Program-made: the position numbers and the translations under genes
Shown here: piece by piece, positions 22,501 to 32,935 of the stretch
Layout of the letters: every line of letters begins with the position of its first letter
How positions within the stretch are numbered: the first letter of the stretch is position 1
Notes under the pieces: model-generated
The model's database searches: none
What the model was told of the DNA's origin: nothing
The model's input: the letters and a program-made list of their open reading frames with translations, nothing else
Assembly: GCA_006503535.1 (NCBI GenBank)
Contig: QYRS01000014.1
Coordinates: forward strand, 889,054-953,053
Source of the DNA: Arthrinium phaeospermum
Lineage: Eukaryota > Ascomycota > Sordariomycetes > Amphisphaeriales > Apiosporaceae
Direction: 5' to 3'
Length of the DNA stretch: 64,000 nt

Positions 22501-24889
22501 AACAGGTAGAAGCCATGGGCTGCCGGGAAGAATGCCATCGATTGCCAGTCCTGTCTTCCATCTGGACAATAGCCACATGCGCAGCCCAGGCAACAGCAAT
22601 ACCGAGGATGGGAGACATCCGGCAAAGGCGTCTTAGCCACGGTCCCAGTAAGGTCCAAGCAGATCGCCATGGGATCATACCGTGTACACCTAGATCCATA
22701 CATGGAAGTGTGGTTTCTGGTCATGCATCTACGCAGAAGCAGGATTCCGAGATGCTTGGATATTTCACCACTGACATCTGCAAGCGACACAACTTGGGCG
22801 GCGCGTGAACAAGAACTTTCGAGGCCGTTGATTATCGCAGGTGTACATTCGAGTTCTGGACGGTGACATACTCAGAAAAGACAGATGCAGAAGATGGCAC
22901 AGCTAGTTGAGTATGTATTGGGAAAGTAGCAACTACAGACTATGGCAAATTCTCAGTCAGTAGCTGGGGAGGTAACAGTAAGTGTTAGTACCGATAGGAT
23001 GATGGGCTAATTCCGCATCGAAGATCCCTCTCCAGACCGCGTTTTCTTGTGCTGCGTAGGAAGCTCCCCCCGCAGAGCCCGACTTATAGGCATTGGAGTC
23101 CTCTTTCCGTTGTCCTCCCCCAAGGCACCTTCAGGTAGAAGGTCTTCCAATGTACAGTCAAGGGACGCAGTCGAATATCGGCACATGAAGGGACCGGCGG
23201 GCTGGGTTGCCGTCACAATCCATGTGGTATGGCCACACGGGCAGAGAGGCGGGACGGACGTTGAATAGTTTTCGTCAAAGGTAGTTGTAGATCTCGGCGG
23301 GGGTGGTTGGCATAACGGAATTGGTTTCGGATTTCATGTTATGTAGTGGGATAATGTAGGAGTCGCTGCAGATGACTAGAGCCAGCCTTCTGATCCACTC
23401 TTCCAGCTGCCGGGCAATGCTGTCGACCCTGCGGTTTCTCGCCGAGGTGAGTACCAGCCGGCGAGACTTGGTGTGTAGAAAGAAAGGGTTGACGGCTTGT
23501 TTGATGCAGCTACTAAAGGAAGAAGCATGCCGGGTCCCGACGATCAAACACCTTCCGACTACATAGCACCAAAACCGAGACCAACATCTTACTCCACGAG
23601 TTGTCAAGACAACAAGAAAGCTAAACCAGGGGTCGCAGCAGACGATGGCGGCAAATTGAAATGGTCTTTGAGGAAAAAGAAAGACTGGATGGGTTTCTAA
23701 GGGTCAAGCAATGGTTAGTCGAGCACGTGGCAGCGAAAGAGGGAGACAGCTCACAGTACGACAAGGGGTTATCAGTCGTCGGTATGACCAACTATTTGGG
23801 TAGCGGCTTGGTCGGTAGCGCCAGCGCTGTCGCTCCCGTGAAAGGTCCAAACGTGGGGTGGCAAGAAGTAGAGCTCGGTCCCTGCGGATCGTTGCACTGC
23901 GCTTGGGGATCGGCGAAGGAAAGTGAAGCAAGACGCCCCGGCCGGGTATGCTTCATGTACTTGTAGGAGGCGCCGGCGGTGTCGTCCAGGCACAGGGGCG
24001 CATGACCTGTTGTACTGGGGCTCTGTGGGGCGAAAGGTAACCAGAGGGCTGCTTATTCGTACCGGCTGGGCGGCGGGATCGTGTAGACCAGGATTCAAGT
24101 CTTGTACTCGTGGCGCGGCGGCAGCGGGTGCAGCATGGGTTTAAGAAGGCTTGGTGGCAATAGGGGGCAGAGGAGATGGTAGCACAGGGCACCTTCGCTC
24201 CAGAGGTCGGCGTGTCGTCGTTGTCCAGGAAGAGCGGCCCCTTGAGGCTCTGGCGCTCTGGCGTGGCGTTTAGCTGAAAGGTTGGTTGGAAAGAATCAAG
24301 CTTCGGTCAGATCGATCAGTCGCCATTGAGTGGCAAGATACTAGGACTGGAGAGAAGGGAGTCAGCATCGTCAAGTAAAGACTGTAGGAAAGGGGAAGCT
24401 CACATTCGGGGCCGCCTCCAGTCGCAGAGACCGCCGTCTGTCTGCAAAGTAGGCATGCCAGGATGTAGAGATGATGGGGCAGATCACCGCTATCGTCGGC
24501 GCCTTGCCCTGTTCATGTCGTAACTCGGCTCGTAGCATAGTTTTGGGATGCTGCCGTGTAAACAGAGGAGGGAGAAACGAAATAGAGGAGGGGGGTAGAG
24601 AATGATTCTTCCGTTTGGCGCAGACGCCGTAGGTGCGGTAAGCCAGGTAAGTAGACAATCCGCTTCGTGGCATCTTCTGGCATATCGAGGCTCGCCGTCG
24701 CATAGTGAGTTGAGAAAGGACTAGCGGCTACGGGACGGGGACGGCGTCAGTCAGGCTGCTTCGCGACAGTGCTGTATAGCAAGATCGAGGTGTCTGTCCG
24801 AATTTCCCGAGGCGATGTTTGGTCAGTTGGTGCAAATTGGTCTTCTTCTCCGCCAGTCCTGCAGATTGATCTTCTTCTCCTCGACCACT
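19562..24889. other. Gene-free stretch
   Basis: About 5.3 kb with only short frames and no family I recognise. The longest (22203-22790, minus) lacks domain motifs and is low confidence. No tandem repeats or rRNA/tRNA seen. Base composition is not strongly AT-rich, so there is no obvious heavy RIP. Confidence 0.4.
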
Positions 24890-25310
24890 AAAGAGTCTCC
24901 CATCTGACGGTTTTGCCATGTCTCGATCTTGCTGTGGCATCTGGGCTTCCGGGTGCGTTGCTTGTTTGGCCCCCACCCCTCTGGAACCGACCGCTAAGTC
25001 CCCTAACGAAGCCGCCCTTTATCTGGGTTTCGCTATCCCTTGTCGCCTCAAGTTTATGCACGGCCTCCAGCCTTGATGTCCACATCATTCCCTCCAAAAG
25101 CTTTAGTTGCCCAACGGCTTGCCTTCTTCCGCACGCAAGGCAGTCTGCTTGCCTTTTCCTATCTTTCCCAGCCCCATTGGCAGTTTCTGACCGTCGCCAG
25201 ACCTCGAAACCGTCGCGACCCCAGAGAAGCAGAGAACACGCCGGACTTGTTCACGTCAGGAGTCGCGAGCATCCGAATCCTGCTAGGTATGCTTTTGCCA
25301 ATTTTCGTGA
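24890..25310 (+). repeat. Dispersed repeat, copy 1
   Basis: Matches 57700-58085 in the same orientation: GCCATGTCTCGATCTTGCTG against ACCATGTCTCGAATTCGCTA, TTTGGCCCCCACC against GTGTGGCCCCCAATT, and AGAAGCAGAGAACACGCC against AGAAGCAGAGTAAACGCCC. The minus strand of both is partly open (RIRMLATPDVN / QIRVLATPYVN), so it may derive from a gene. Origin unknown. Confidence 0.6.
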
Positions 25311-25794
25311 TCCCACCACGACATTCTCTAATTGCTGAAATGAGCAATCCAAAACAGAATGTCCCTTTTTTCGAGCCGACACTCCCACCTATCCTGCCAC
25401 CGAGTCGTTTCCAAAGGGCAGCAACCCAACAACGACAAGCAAGACTACACGCCGATGCTCCGGGGACACGACCTCGATCCAGACACCATTCCTCGACTCC
25501 GACAAGCCGCACTGAGCTCTCGCGACAGGGCGGGAAAGCCATGTAAATACGGAGGCTCTTGAAGTCGGTTTCAGGGGAGACGCCGGCGGTGATACGTCGG
25601 AAATGCGCAGTATACGCAACCTTTGGAGAGCCTACCTAGACACATGTTGATGCCACATTCTCGTCTACTTGTCACGGTTGCACAGGACACGGTTGTATGT
25701 TCATCATGGTGCTCTCAATTGCATCTATCTAGTAGTGTCACTCTAGCAAGACCCTGAATATCCTTGCGACACCATCCACCAAACCATTCGTCCT
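25311..25794. other. Spacer downstream of H2
   Basis: No gene seen; must include the H2 3' region. Confidence 0.35.
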
Positions 25795-27066
25795 CTAGTA
25801 ATCATCGCTGGCCAGGTGGCCAATGCGGGAGTCGCTCGCCATGTCGTCGATTATGGCGGCGAGTTGCCGGAACCCGGCTCTGGTAGCCTCGTCGTCGCTG
25901 TCCGGGTTGTTCGACTTGCAGACTTCACGGTCACCAACCAGGAAATACATCCGGGTGGCCCGAGTCTGGGCGACGAAATTGCGTTTGGGTGCGGCTGCGA
26001 ACCCCGGACCACTCGTCTTATTGCCGACCATACAGTAGATCATGAAGGGCTTCTCGGCTCCCTGAAACGTATCGACGCTGCCCACAATTACGTCCGCCAA
26101 GTCCTGCGCCCTGAGAGCCTCACTGATCAGTTTGAGCTGAGCAGCATACGGCGTCACGATGCCGATATGATTGGGTGAGATTTTGTGCCTGCGGAGGAAG
26201 CACAAGAGAGCCAGGGTCGCCTCCATCTGCGCCTGGTTGCGCTTGGATTGTGTCCCAACGACCTTTACCACTTCGCCGGGGACGTTGAGGAAGAATGGCA
26301 GGAACTTCCCCTCGGGGCTCGGCTTCATACCCCATTTCTTGGAGTATTTGAGGTCGATTTCGCGGACCTTGTTGCTGATGGGTCCCGCGAGGTTGCGCAT
26401 CTTTAAACCACCGTATGCATGCTTCATGATGTAGTCGTAAAGACCATCGACCATCCTTCATCCGATACTGGTCGGTCAGTAGGTGTACTGGCCACTGCAG
26501 GCGGAATGCGAAGTGGCTGAGGATGGATTCGTCAGCCTAGTGGGCCAGCTTGTTGACGGGCACATTCGCACCGTCTTTGACGACGGTCTCCAACCAGGAA
26601 GGCACAACAGGGTCGAGCTGGTTCTGGTCGCCACAGCCCACGAGCTTTTGGCTGTTCCACATCTTGCTTAGGCCACCTACGCTGGCGTTGAAGCCTTCGT
26701 CTAAGACAACGGCGTGAGAAGTCTTGACAACGTGGGCCACGACACCGAGGCGTGCGCTGTCCATAGTGACAACGACAACGTCCGCCCGACGCACAATCAT
26801 GTCGCCGAGGGTGCTAAACAACTTGAAGAGGGCCTTGCAGTTCCGATTTTCGAGGTACCACTCGTCGTGTGCCAGACGCTGATTGATTAGGTGGACGACG
26901 TGATCGATCCGAGGATCCTGGCGGAGGACTGCGTGGGCAGCCTCGATGTTGCGTCCGTGAGTTTGTTGGTCGAGCGGTGCTCGAGTGAGCAGGATCAAGA
27001 TCCAGTACGCAATGCTCCCGAAGAAGTTCCAGTTTGCCGCCTTGGCAGAGTCGCTGTTGAATTGCT

Positions 27067-27600
27067 AGGGCAACTTGCGACCCGCCCGCTCACAACGCTG
27101 GAGGCAGTCGACGATCTCGTACACACGAGAAGTTAAGTTCTGGACTTGGACCATAATGATCCGCATTCCGAGGACGGCCATCAACGTCTTCTCCGCGATT
27201 GCGCAGCAAGCTCCATTGGACTGGGCGGTGATGGTGATCCGCTCTTTCCGCACGGTCAACTTCATGATGACGTTGACGAGGAGAGCGAAAAAGTTCCAGT
27301 TGGCAGCCCGAAACGAGTCGCTGCTAGCCTTCTAAGATAGCACCTGACCGGCCCGCTTGCACTGGCGGAGGTAGTCGACCATTTCATATGCGCGGGAAGT
27401 CATATTCTGCACCTGGACCATGATGACGTAGTAGTTGCCGTTCATCAACAAGATCTGCCGCAGTACCTTATCATCGATAGCGCAGCATGCGCCGTTGGAG
27501 TGTGCCGTAATCGCGACTCGCAGCTTCTGAACCGCAAGCTTGAGCATCGCTTTCACCAGGAAAGAAGGTTTTCCCGTGCCGGTGGGCCGAGGATGATCAT
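27067..27600 (-). repeat. In-frame 267-bp tandem duplication inside H2
   Basis: Two units whose homologous TAG codons are 267 bases apart (27332-27334 and 27065-27067). Each unit holds the motif Ia segment ending NGACCAI, then MVQVQN(M/L)TSR and RAG, then TAG. 267 is 89 codons, so the frame is kept. Confidence 0.7.
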
Positions 27601-27737
27601 GATGTCATTGATCAAGGATTGCAAGCAGTGTGCGAGAGAATCGTACTTCTCGGTGCCGACGAGGGCGGCTTGGTCCTCATAGCTCTGGCCCTCGAGCCAG
27701 TTGGTGACCTTGGTCTCCTGCATAGCCATTGGCAGTC

Positions 27738-27850
27738 AGGACAGAATGGACCCAAGCGACCGCAGGAATAAACCGTCTTGACTATTCCACTTACTCCAGG
27801 GAATAACAGTGGAATAAACGTAATATAATTAGAATAATAGGCGTTTAGTA
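27738..27850. repeat. Short AT-rich insertion with inverted repeat inside H2
   Basis: About 110 bases that interrupt the helicase homology between GEFVPDAE and the TNWLEGQSYEDQ segment. It contains TATTCCACT ... AGTGGAATA as an inverted repeat and several GGAATAA words. Much more AT-rich than its surroundings. No family recognised. Confidence 0.4.
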
Positions 27851-29079
27851 GACCTGCTTGTTCCGGGGAGGCTTGGCCGGTTTATTCTCACAGGGGCCTG
27901 GGACCCTGACACGGTCTTCGGCGTCAGGCACAAACTCGCCGTCTGGGTAGACGTAAGCTAGGTCGAGTTTATTGAGGGAGTATTCCTTGTTACGGACTGG
28001 TCGTACTGGGGCCGGCATATCGATCTCAGCTCGCTCGTCATCCTCGTCATACTCGCGGACGCCCTGGAGGCCGAGCATGTATCTGTGCGCCGAGAAGACT
28101 TCCCTGACAGGACCAGTCACACTTCCCAAGCCGACGTAGATATCTACGCTTTGTGTTGAGCGAGTGAGGATCCGCTCGGTGGGGACCGGTTGGTGTGCCA
28201 TGGTCGCACGCATACCAGTGGAATCTGCCGAGGCACGGTACGCACCTGAAAATGTCGTCAGTAAAAGTGAAACAAGAATGGGAAAGCAGAAAGGGTTTTA
28301 CTCACGGACAAGAAGCCAGTGCTGGCTGCTGATCTCCTTGTTGTCACGGAAGATGGGTGGTGCATCTACCGCGCGGATCTCAGCCTTCCAGTATCGGAAG
28401 TCGTCCTCGCTGTTGTCTGGATCTTCATCGCCGCCTGGACGGGGATAAAAATACACGCGGATTAACTTTCGAAGCCATTCCCGGAAGAGGATGCTAAGAG
28501 ACTTCGATAGTCATCTCGACGTACCGGCGTGGATCTGTCCGCAGAGGGAACGGCAACAGAAAGTAGTTCTGCCGCCCTTCAAGTGAGGGATGAATGCCAT
28601 CGTTCATCCACGATACGGGAATTCAACAGTCCATTCTTGGTTGCTGCCGTATACAAGCATGGCCTGTATGGCGTCTCCGTCGAGGAATCTTCCGGGTCCG
28701 AAGCTGTCATAATAGAACAGTTGAATCTGAGGTCCTGTTCGCCAAGGCGTTGGAACGAGGCAACGAAGCTCAGAGGCAGGCACATCCGGTATGCCACGGC
28801 GCTGTCATCGCTCACCGCCTTGATGTCGGCCAAAGAGCGCGAAGGAATGTTGATAACCCCACCTGGTAGGCCAAGGAAACGCTGGGCATGAAATTGTAAC
28901 CAACCGCGGACGTGTGTTCGCTCCTGAGTCTTCCGCATCTGCGTCATTTCAGGGTCGGTGAACATGTTCACAAGACGCACACCAACATTGCGGCTGGCTT
29001 CGATGAAGAACTCTGCGATGCAGAGAGCTTTTACTCTTGCGTGATTGCGCCAAAATTGGCGGCAGTCTTGGAAGGCCAT

Positions 29080-30058
29080 GAATAGGGAATGCGAACTGTG
29101 AGAGTGCTGCGACTTGTCAGAATTGGAAGTGCCGGAAAAGGCCGAATTGGAATCGCCTACCTTGCGCTGAATTTGTCTTTTTTGCCCTCTTCAGGTAGAA
29201 TAAGACGAGAAACGGTGGCGATGATCGCTCTCATCGAGAAGCGCAACGGGATCAGGCGTTGCAGAGTAAGAAAAGAGAGGCAGGTTGGTGTTTTGATGGT
29301 GGGAAGGAAGAGGCGGGGAAAATTGTGCATTTTACGGAGGATGGAAGATGCAGTAGGGAAAATGGCGTATCTACCAAGTGATTGAGCCTTCAATTGAACA
29401 GGCCTTGCTTGGGAGAATGGTTGCGTGGGGGATTGAGTCGCGAGAAGTGAAGCAGGAAGGTTTGGAGGGCTTGCGCTGACAGAATGTATTTTGTTTCTCG
29501 AGCTTTGCACTCATTTCAGCTCTGGCAGGGAAAAAGAAGAGCAGCTTACACAATTAACTCACGGTGACTAGGTATACTGCTTCATGGGATCTATGCCTCT
29601 CCATCAGCACACACAGTCATTTCTAGGATGGTCATGCTGTTGTCGGCGCCAGGCTCCTATGTGTAAGTGAGGCCCGGCAATTGGCTTTCATGGCAGCTTT
29701 AGCGGGGTAGCTCCGGTGGCGGCTTAGTGGGGTAGCTCTAGCTCCAGCGGGCACCGAGATAGCTGCAGCTCCCGGCTTCCATTCTCTCATGCCTCCGGCG
29801 ATCAAAGCCAGTCCCTGAAATGTGATCCAGGCATCCGTACAACAGCTCCAAGTAAGCAGAACGTGAACAATCAGTGAGTTGCTTCATTGACCGGCCGGTG
29901 CCTAGATTGTTTAGATGCCTGGCTTGCACTTAATGCCCTAGCCCTACACTGCCGAGATTCCGGATCACCGCCCTCCTCCCCAAACATATAAATACCCTTC
30001 CTCCCACCCTCTCCCCTCTTCCCTTTCCTTTCTCCATCCACATCCCTCTTAGTAAATA
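29080..30058. other. Divergent spacer between H2 and the leader of D2
   Basis: No gene. Around 29698-29735 a short duplication GGGGTAGCTC occurs twice. Holds promoters for both directions. Confidence 0.4.
29987..29994 (+). promoter_or_regulatory. TATA box of leader 1 / D2
   Basis: TATAAATA followed by a long pyrimidine tract (CCTTCCTCCCACC onward) and an ATG at 30059. A textbook fungal promoter arrangement. Confidence 0.5.
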
Positions 30059-30088
30059 ATGAGAGTCATGGTCTGCAAATCTCACTCC

Positions 30089-30549
30089 TCCCACGCCGCC
30101 CGACTTTCCTGCTTGTCGACATCAAACAACAAGCCTGCCTCTGCACCACATCATTGTAGGCCTTCCTTACTTCACCAAACTGCAACTCCATCTATTTCGG
30201 CACACTTGGCCATTGGTGTTACTGCTTCAAGGTGAGTTTTGATAATCTTGTCGTCATCATCTCCAACAACTCATGTGTTGTATGGCAGATCTCCATTTTC
30301 CTCATCATCGCATCTAGATCCTGCTTCATTTACGTCTTCTTAGAGCATTCCTGTTTCACTCCTCGCCATCTTCATATCCTACTTCATTCCTTCACGACCT
30401 TCCAATACCTAGATCACCACCTTCGTGGTACATCTTTTTCCTTCTAACTCCAACTTTTCATCCTCTCTCAAGTTTCCCTTTCCCAACTCATCTTTTCTCA
30501 CTTTCATTCCACCTGTTTTTAACCGTCGAGGTGGTTTAGGAGGCACCAA
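30089..30549 (+). repeat. Duplicated leader / first exon, copy 1
   Basis: Homologous to 31596-32147. Shared landmarks: AACAACAAGCCTGCCT, GGCCATTGGT, the splice donor (CTTCAAG/GTGAGT here, CTTGAAG/GTAAGT there), CTAGATCACCACCT / CTAAATCACCACCT, CTTTCATTCCACC / CTTCATTCCACC, and GGAGGCACC at the 3' edge. Downstream sequence differs: D2 here, helicase motif II in copy 2. Read from ATG 30059 it encodes up to the donor, so it could be a first exon. Confidence 0.7.
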
Positions 30550-31481
30550 ACTATCTCGTCTTTGACCGCGGAGACCAGAATCCAGTTCCAGACGACATCC
30601 GCGAGAAGATAGGTGATGTCAAACTGAACATTCTCATGCTTGCCTGGCCTCCAGGCTACAAGCCCATTACCAAGAACTGGCGCAGTCCTCGCCTGAGCGC
30701 TGCCGCACAGATAATTATGGATGGCGTCGAGAAGACGAACCATTTGTTCATCGCTGTGAAGCGCGGAAGCATGGGACAGTGGCGCCGGATCCTTCGTCGC
30801 GCAGCGAGGTACGGGCCCGCTGACCCAATGAGGCCCTTCAAGGACCAGTTTGGCGAGGAGTTGGCCGAGTAAGTTTGTTCCCCTCCATCACTTCAACACA
30901 ACAGCTAACATTTGTTCTCCCTCTAGTCTCTCCTACAACGAGCTCAAGCTTCGGGCAATCTTGAAGCCTGGTGCGTTGGACAACCCCGAGGGAGACCCCC
31001 GCTTCTATCTTGGTGGTAACCGACTTTCTAACCGCCACTATCCCCTCGAATGGTCCCGTGCTGTCCCGTGCTATCCTCGATGGTGGTCCTGCCGGTCCTG
31101 CCGGTCTCCCTGGTCCCCGTGGTCCTGCCGGCGAGGCTGGTGCCGCTGCGGACGAAGTCGAGGAGCTTGTAAGTACCAAACCCCGCTTCTACCTGACTTC
31201 TTCCAGAGCTAAGTATATGAATTTTGCAGCAAGATTACATTGGTGACATCCAGGATCGCCTCAATGACTTCGAGGCTCGCGTCCGGAACATCGTCGATCA
31301 AGCCGGCGGCCAGGGCCACCGCATCGGTCGCATCGAGGAGGAGCGCGTTCTTCAGCAGCAGCAGCTGCTGCTGCTACTGCCTGCTGACAACCTGTACCGC
31401 GCCCTGTTCCGCGTCACACTCGCCTTGGGCATCGCTCTTGCTCACATGTTCGAGATCGTTCGCGGTGTCACGGATCGCTAG
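30541..31481 (+). pseudogene. D2: helicase-family N-terminal segment joined to collagen-like and coiled-coil tail
   Basis: Exons about 30541-30868, 30927-31168 and 31230-31481 with good introns (GTAAGT; AGCTAACA branch). The first has no clear ATG before 30636. The part GALDNPEGDPRFYLGGNR matches H0 and shares its intron position and phase. The frame then shifts because TCCCGTGCT is repeated with one spacer base (31054-31073); without the 10 extra bases it runs LEWSRAILDGG. Next come seven or so Gly-X-Y triplets (GPAGPAGLPGPRGPAGEAG), then a coiled coil (DIQDRLNDFEARVRNIVDQ), a QQQQLLLLL run encoded by a perfect 22-bp CAG/CTG palindrome (31354-31375), and a hydrophobic end (LFRVTLALGIALAHMFEIV). 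One lesion only, so it may have been functional recently. Function unknown. Confidence 0.55.
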
Positions 31482-31595
31482 GTGCAACAATCAATTTCTT
31501 TGATACAAGACTGAACCCAGGATTCTTGGGTTATGGTTTCTGACTTTTTTTCTCTCCATCCTCTCCCTCTCTCCATCCGTGGGTCACCTTGCCTG

Positions 31596-32147
31596 CCAAT
31601 CTCCCTCCCTCTCTCGCCCCGCCTACTTCTCTACTTGTCCGCAACCAACAACAAGCCTGCCTTTGCAGCAAATCATCGCAGGCATTCCAGTGTACCGTAC
31701 CGTCACCCCTCCCCTTCACTCTTTGGTGGTTTACCAAACCGCCACATCATCTCTTCCGGCAATCTGGCCATTGGTTGTTTTTTTGCTTGAAGGTAAGTCG
31801 TGATATTTTCTCATCCATATCCTACTTTATCCCCATCTTCCTTTGGCATTCCCACTTCACTCTTCTCTATCTTCACTCATCCCCCTTCACCGCCTGCCAG
31901 CACCTAAATCACCACCTCCACGTATTGTCTGGTGCATCCTTCCCATCCAACTTCAACTTTCCCTTTCCGCTCCATCTTTTCTCACCTTCATTCCACCCGA
32001 CCAGTGGTGTTTTCGGTTTCTTCTTTTCTGTCATGCCAACACACAATCCGCGTTGCTAAGCATCCACCCTTCTCTCTCTTTCTTTGCGACATCAGCGTCC
32101 TGACTTTCACGTAACAGCAACACCATCCACCAACAGATCGGAGGCAC
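31596..32147 (+). repeat. Duplicated leader / first exon, copy 2
   Basis: See copy 1 at 30089-30549. Here the leader runs through GATCGGAGGCACC straight into the middle of a helicase gene (H3), skipping its N-terminal half and Walker A. Confidence 0.7.
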
Positions 32148-32153
32148 CAGGCC

Positions 32154-32860
32154 AAAGACCAGCAACGTCGTCATCATCGATGAGGCTTCCCAAGCGCCTC
32201 TCAGTTCAATCATGAAGGTCTGGACGGGCCAGGACCTGGTCCTCGCTGGCGATCCGAAGCAACTGGGTCCCACGGTTCTTTCATCCAATGTGATGGTTGT
32301 TGATGATGATGGCAACGAGACGCCGGTGAACAAGCTTGCCTCGCTCGAAGAGCAGTCCATCTTGGACTATATTCTGTACACCTTGCACTGTCCCGTCTAT
32401 GTGCTCAGGGACCCATCCACCCCGGCCTCCGCGATTTCGAGTTGCGGTTGTCTGCTGCTTGGAATTGCCGACCAAGCCCTGACGGCAAGATACTCCCTTT
32501 CTTCATCAACTGCCCTGGGCAGGTTGAGGGGAAGTGGGTCCTACCCACTCCCGTCGAAACCTGGTACAGGCCGACGCGACCCTTCGTGTCATCAAGTTCT
32601 TGAGAACGAGCTTCAACGATGAAGACATCGGCGTCATTGCCCCCTACGCGGCGCAGGTCAGCCTGCTTAACAATCGCCTGAAGGCCGCGGGAATGCACGC
32701 CATTTCGGTGGGAACCGTCGACGTGTTCCAGGGTTCTAGTCGAAAGGCGACTGTCGTCTGCTATACAGTGAACCAGCAGTCTGGCCCTGGATTTACAGCC
32801 AGCTCTAATCGACACAACGTCAAGAAACTCCGAAGATTGCATTCTTTCTTCCGGAATTGA
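32154..32860 (+). pseudogene. H3: helicase C-terminal half (motifs II, III, V, VI)
   Basis: Begins abruptly at TSNVVIIDEASQAPLSS (motif II), then LVLAGDPKQLGPTVLSS (motif III), ETPVNKLASLEEQSIL and CPVYVLR. At about 32408 roughly 40 codons are missing, including the QYRM segment present in H1 and H2. Homology resumes in another frame (PSPDGKILPFFINCPGQVEG) and, after one more shift, ADATLRVIKFLRTSFND, IGVIAPYAAQVSLLNNRL, TVDVFQGSSRKATVVCYT and FTASSNRHN (motifs V-VI). Broken off at the junction repeat 32820-32935, before the natural C-terminus. Cannot make an active helicase: no Walker A, no motif IV. Confidence 0.7.
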
Positions 32861-32935
32861 AATAACTTCTATTTCTATTCCTCAAGGAAGAGATTTCATT
32901 CTGGAGTAGTTCTTACCCCGATACCGTCCGTGCTC
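32820..32935 (+). repeat. Junction repeat, copy 2
   Basis: Close match to 16285-16400 across about 116 bases with a few small gaps. Here it joins the end of H3 to the start of H4, both on the plus strand. Confidence 0.7.

Larger units (their letters stand above)
25795..29079 (-). pseudogene. H2: U-family block B fused to Upf1-like helicase, broken
   Basis: The most complete helicase copy. It starts at 29079 with MAFQDCRQFWRNHARVK, which is block B (NVGVRLVNMFTDPEMTQ; FHAQRFLGLPGG). Helicase N-terminal sequence follows: VYFYPRPGGDEDPDN, FRYWKAEIRAVDAP, the shared intron 28246-28305, AYRASADSTGMRATMAHQ, MPAPVRPVRNKEYSL. After an insertion at 27738-27850 comes ILGPPGTGK (Walker A), shifted by one missing base near 27580. 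Motif Ia (ITAHSNGACCAI) is present twice because of an in-frame 267-bp duplication. Then motif II (VVLDEGF, altered), GCGDQNQLDPVVPS, a TAG near 26539, DQYRMKDG, a 7-bp duplication shifting the frame, IVTPYAAQLKLI (motif V) and VDTFQGAEKPFMIY plus TRATRMYFLVGD (motif VI region). It ends naturally at 25795. Confidence 0.75.

Noticed and set aside
22203..22790. 195-codon minus-strand frame
   Set aside because: No start context, no recognisable motif, and competing frames of similar quality; not supported as a gene.
31083..31160. Collagen-like run as an accident of a GC-rich repeat
   Set aside because: Not rejected as sequence, but the reverse frame (also long) was: only the plus frame joins through canonical introns to the coiled coil.
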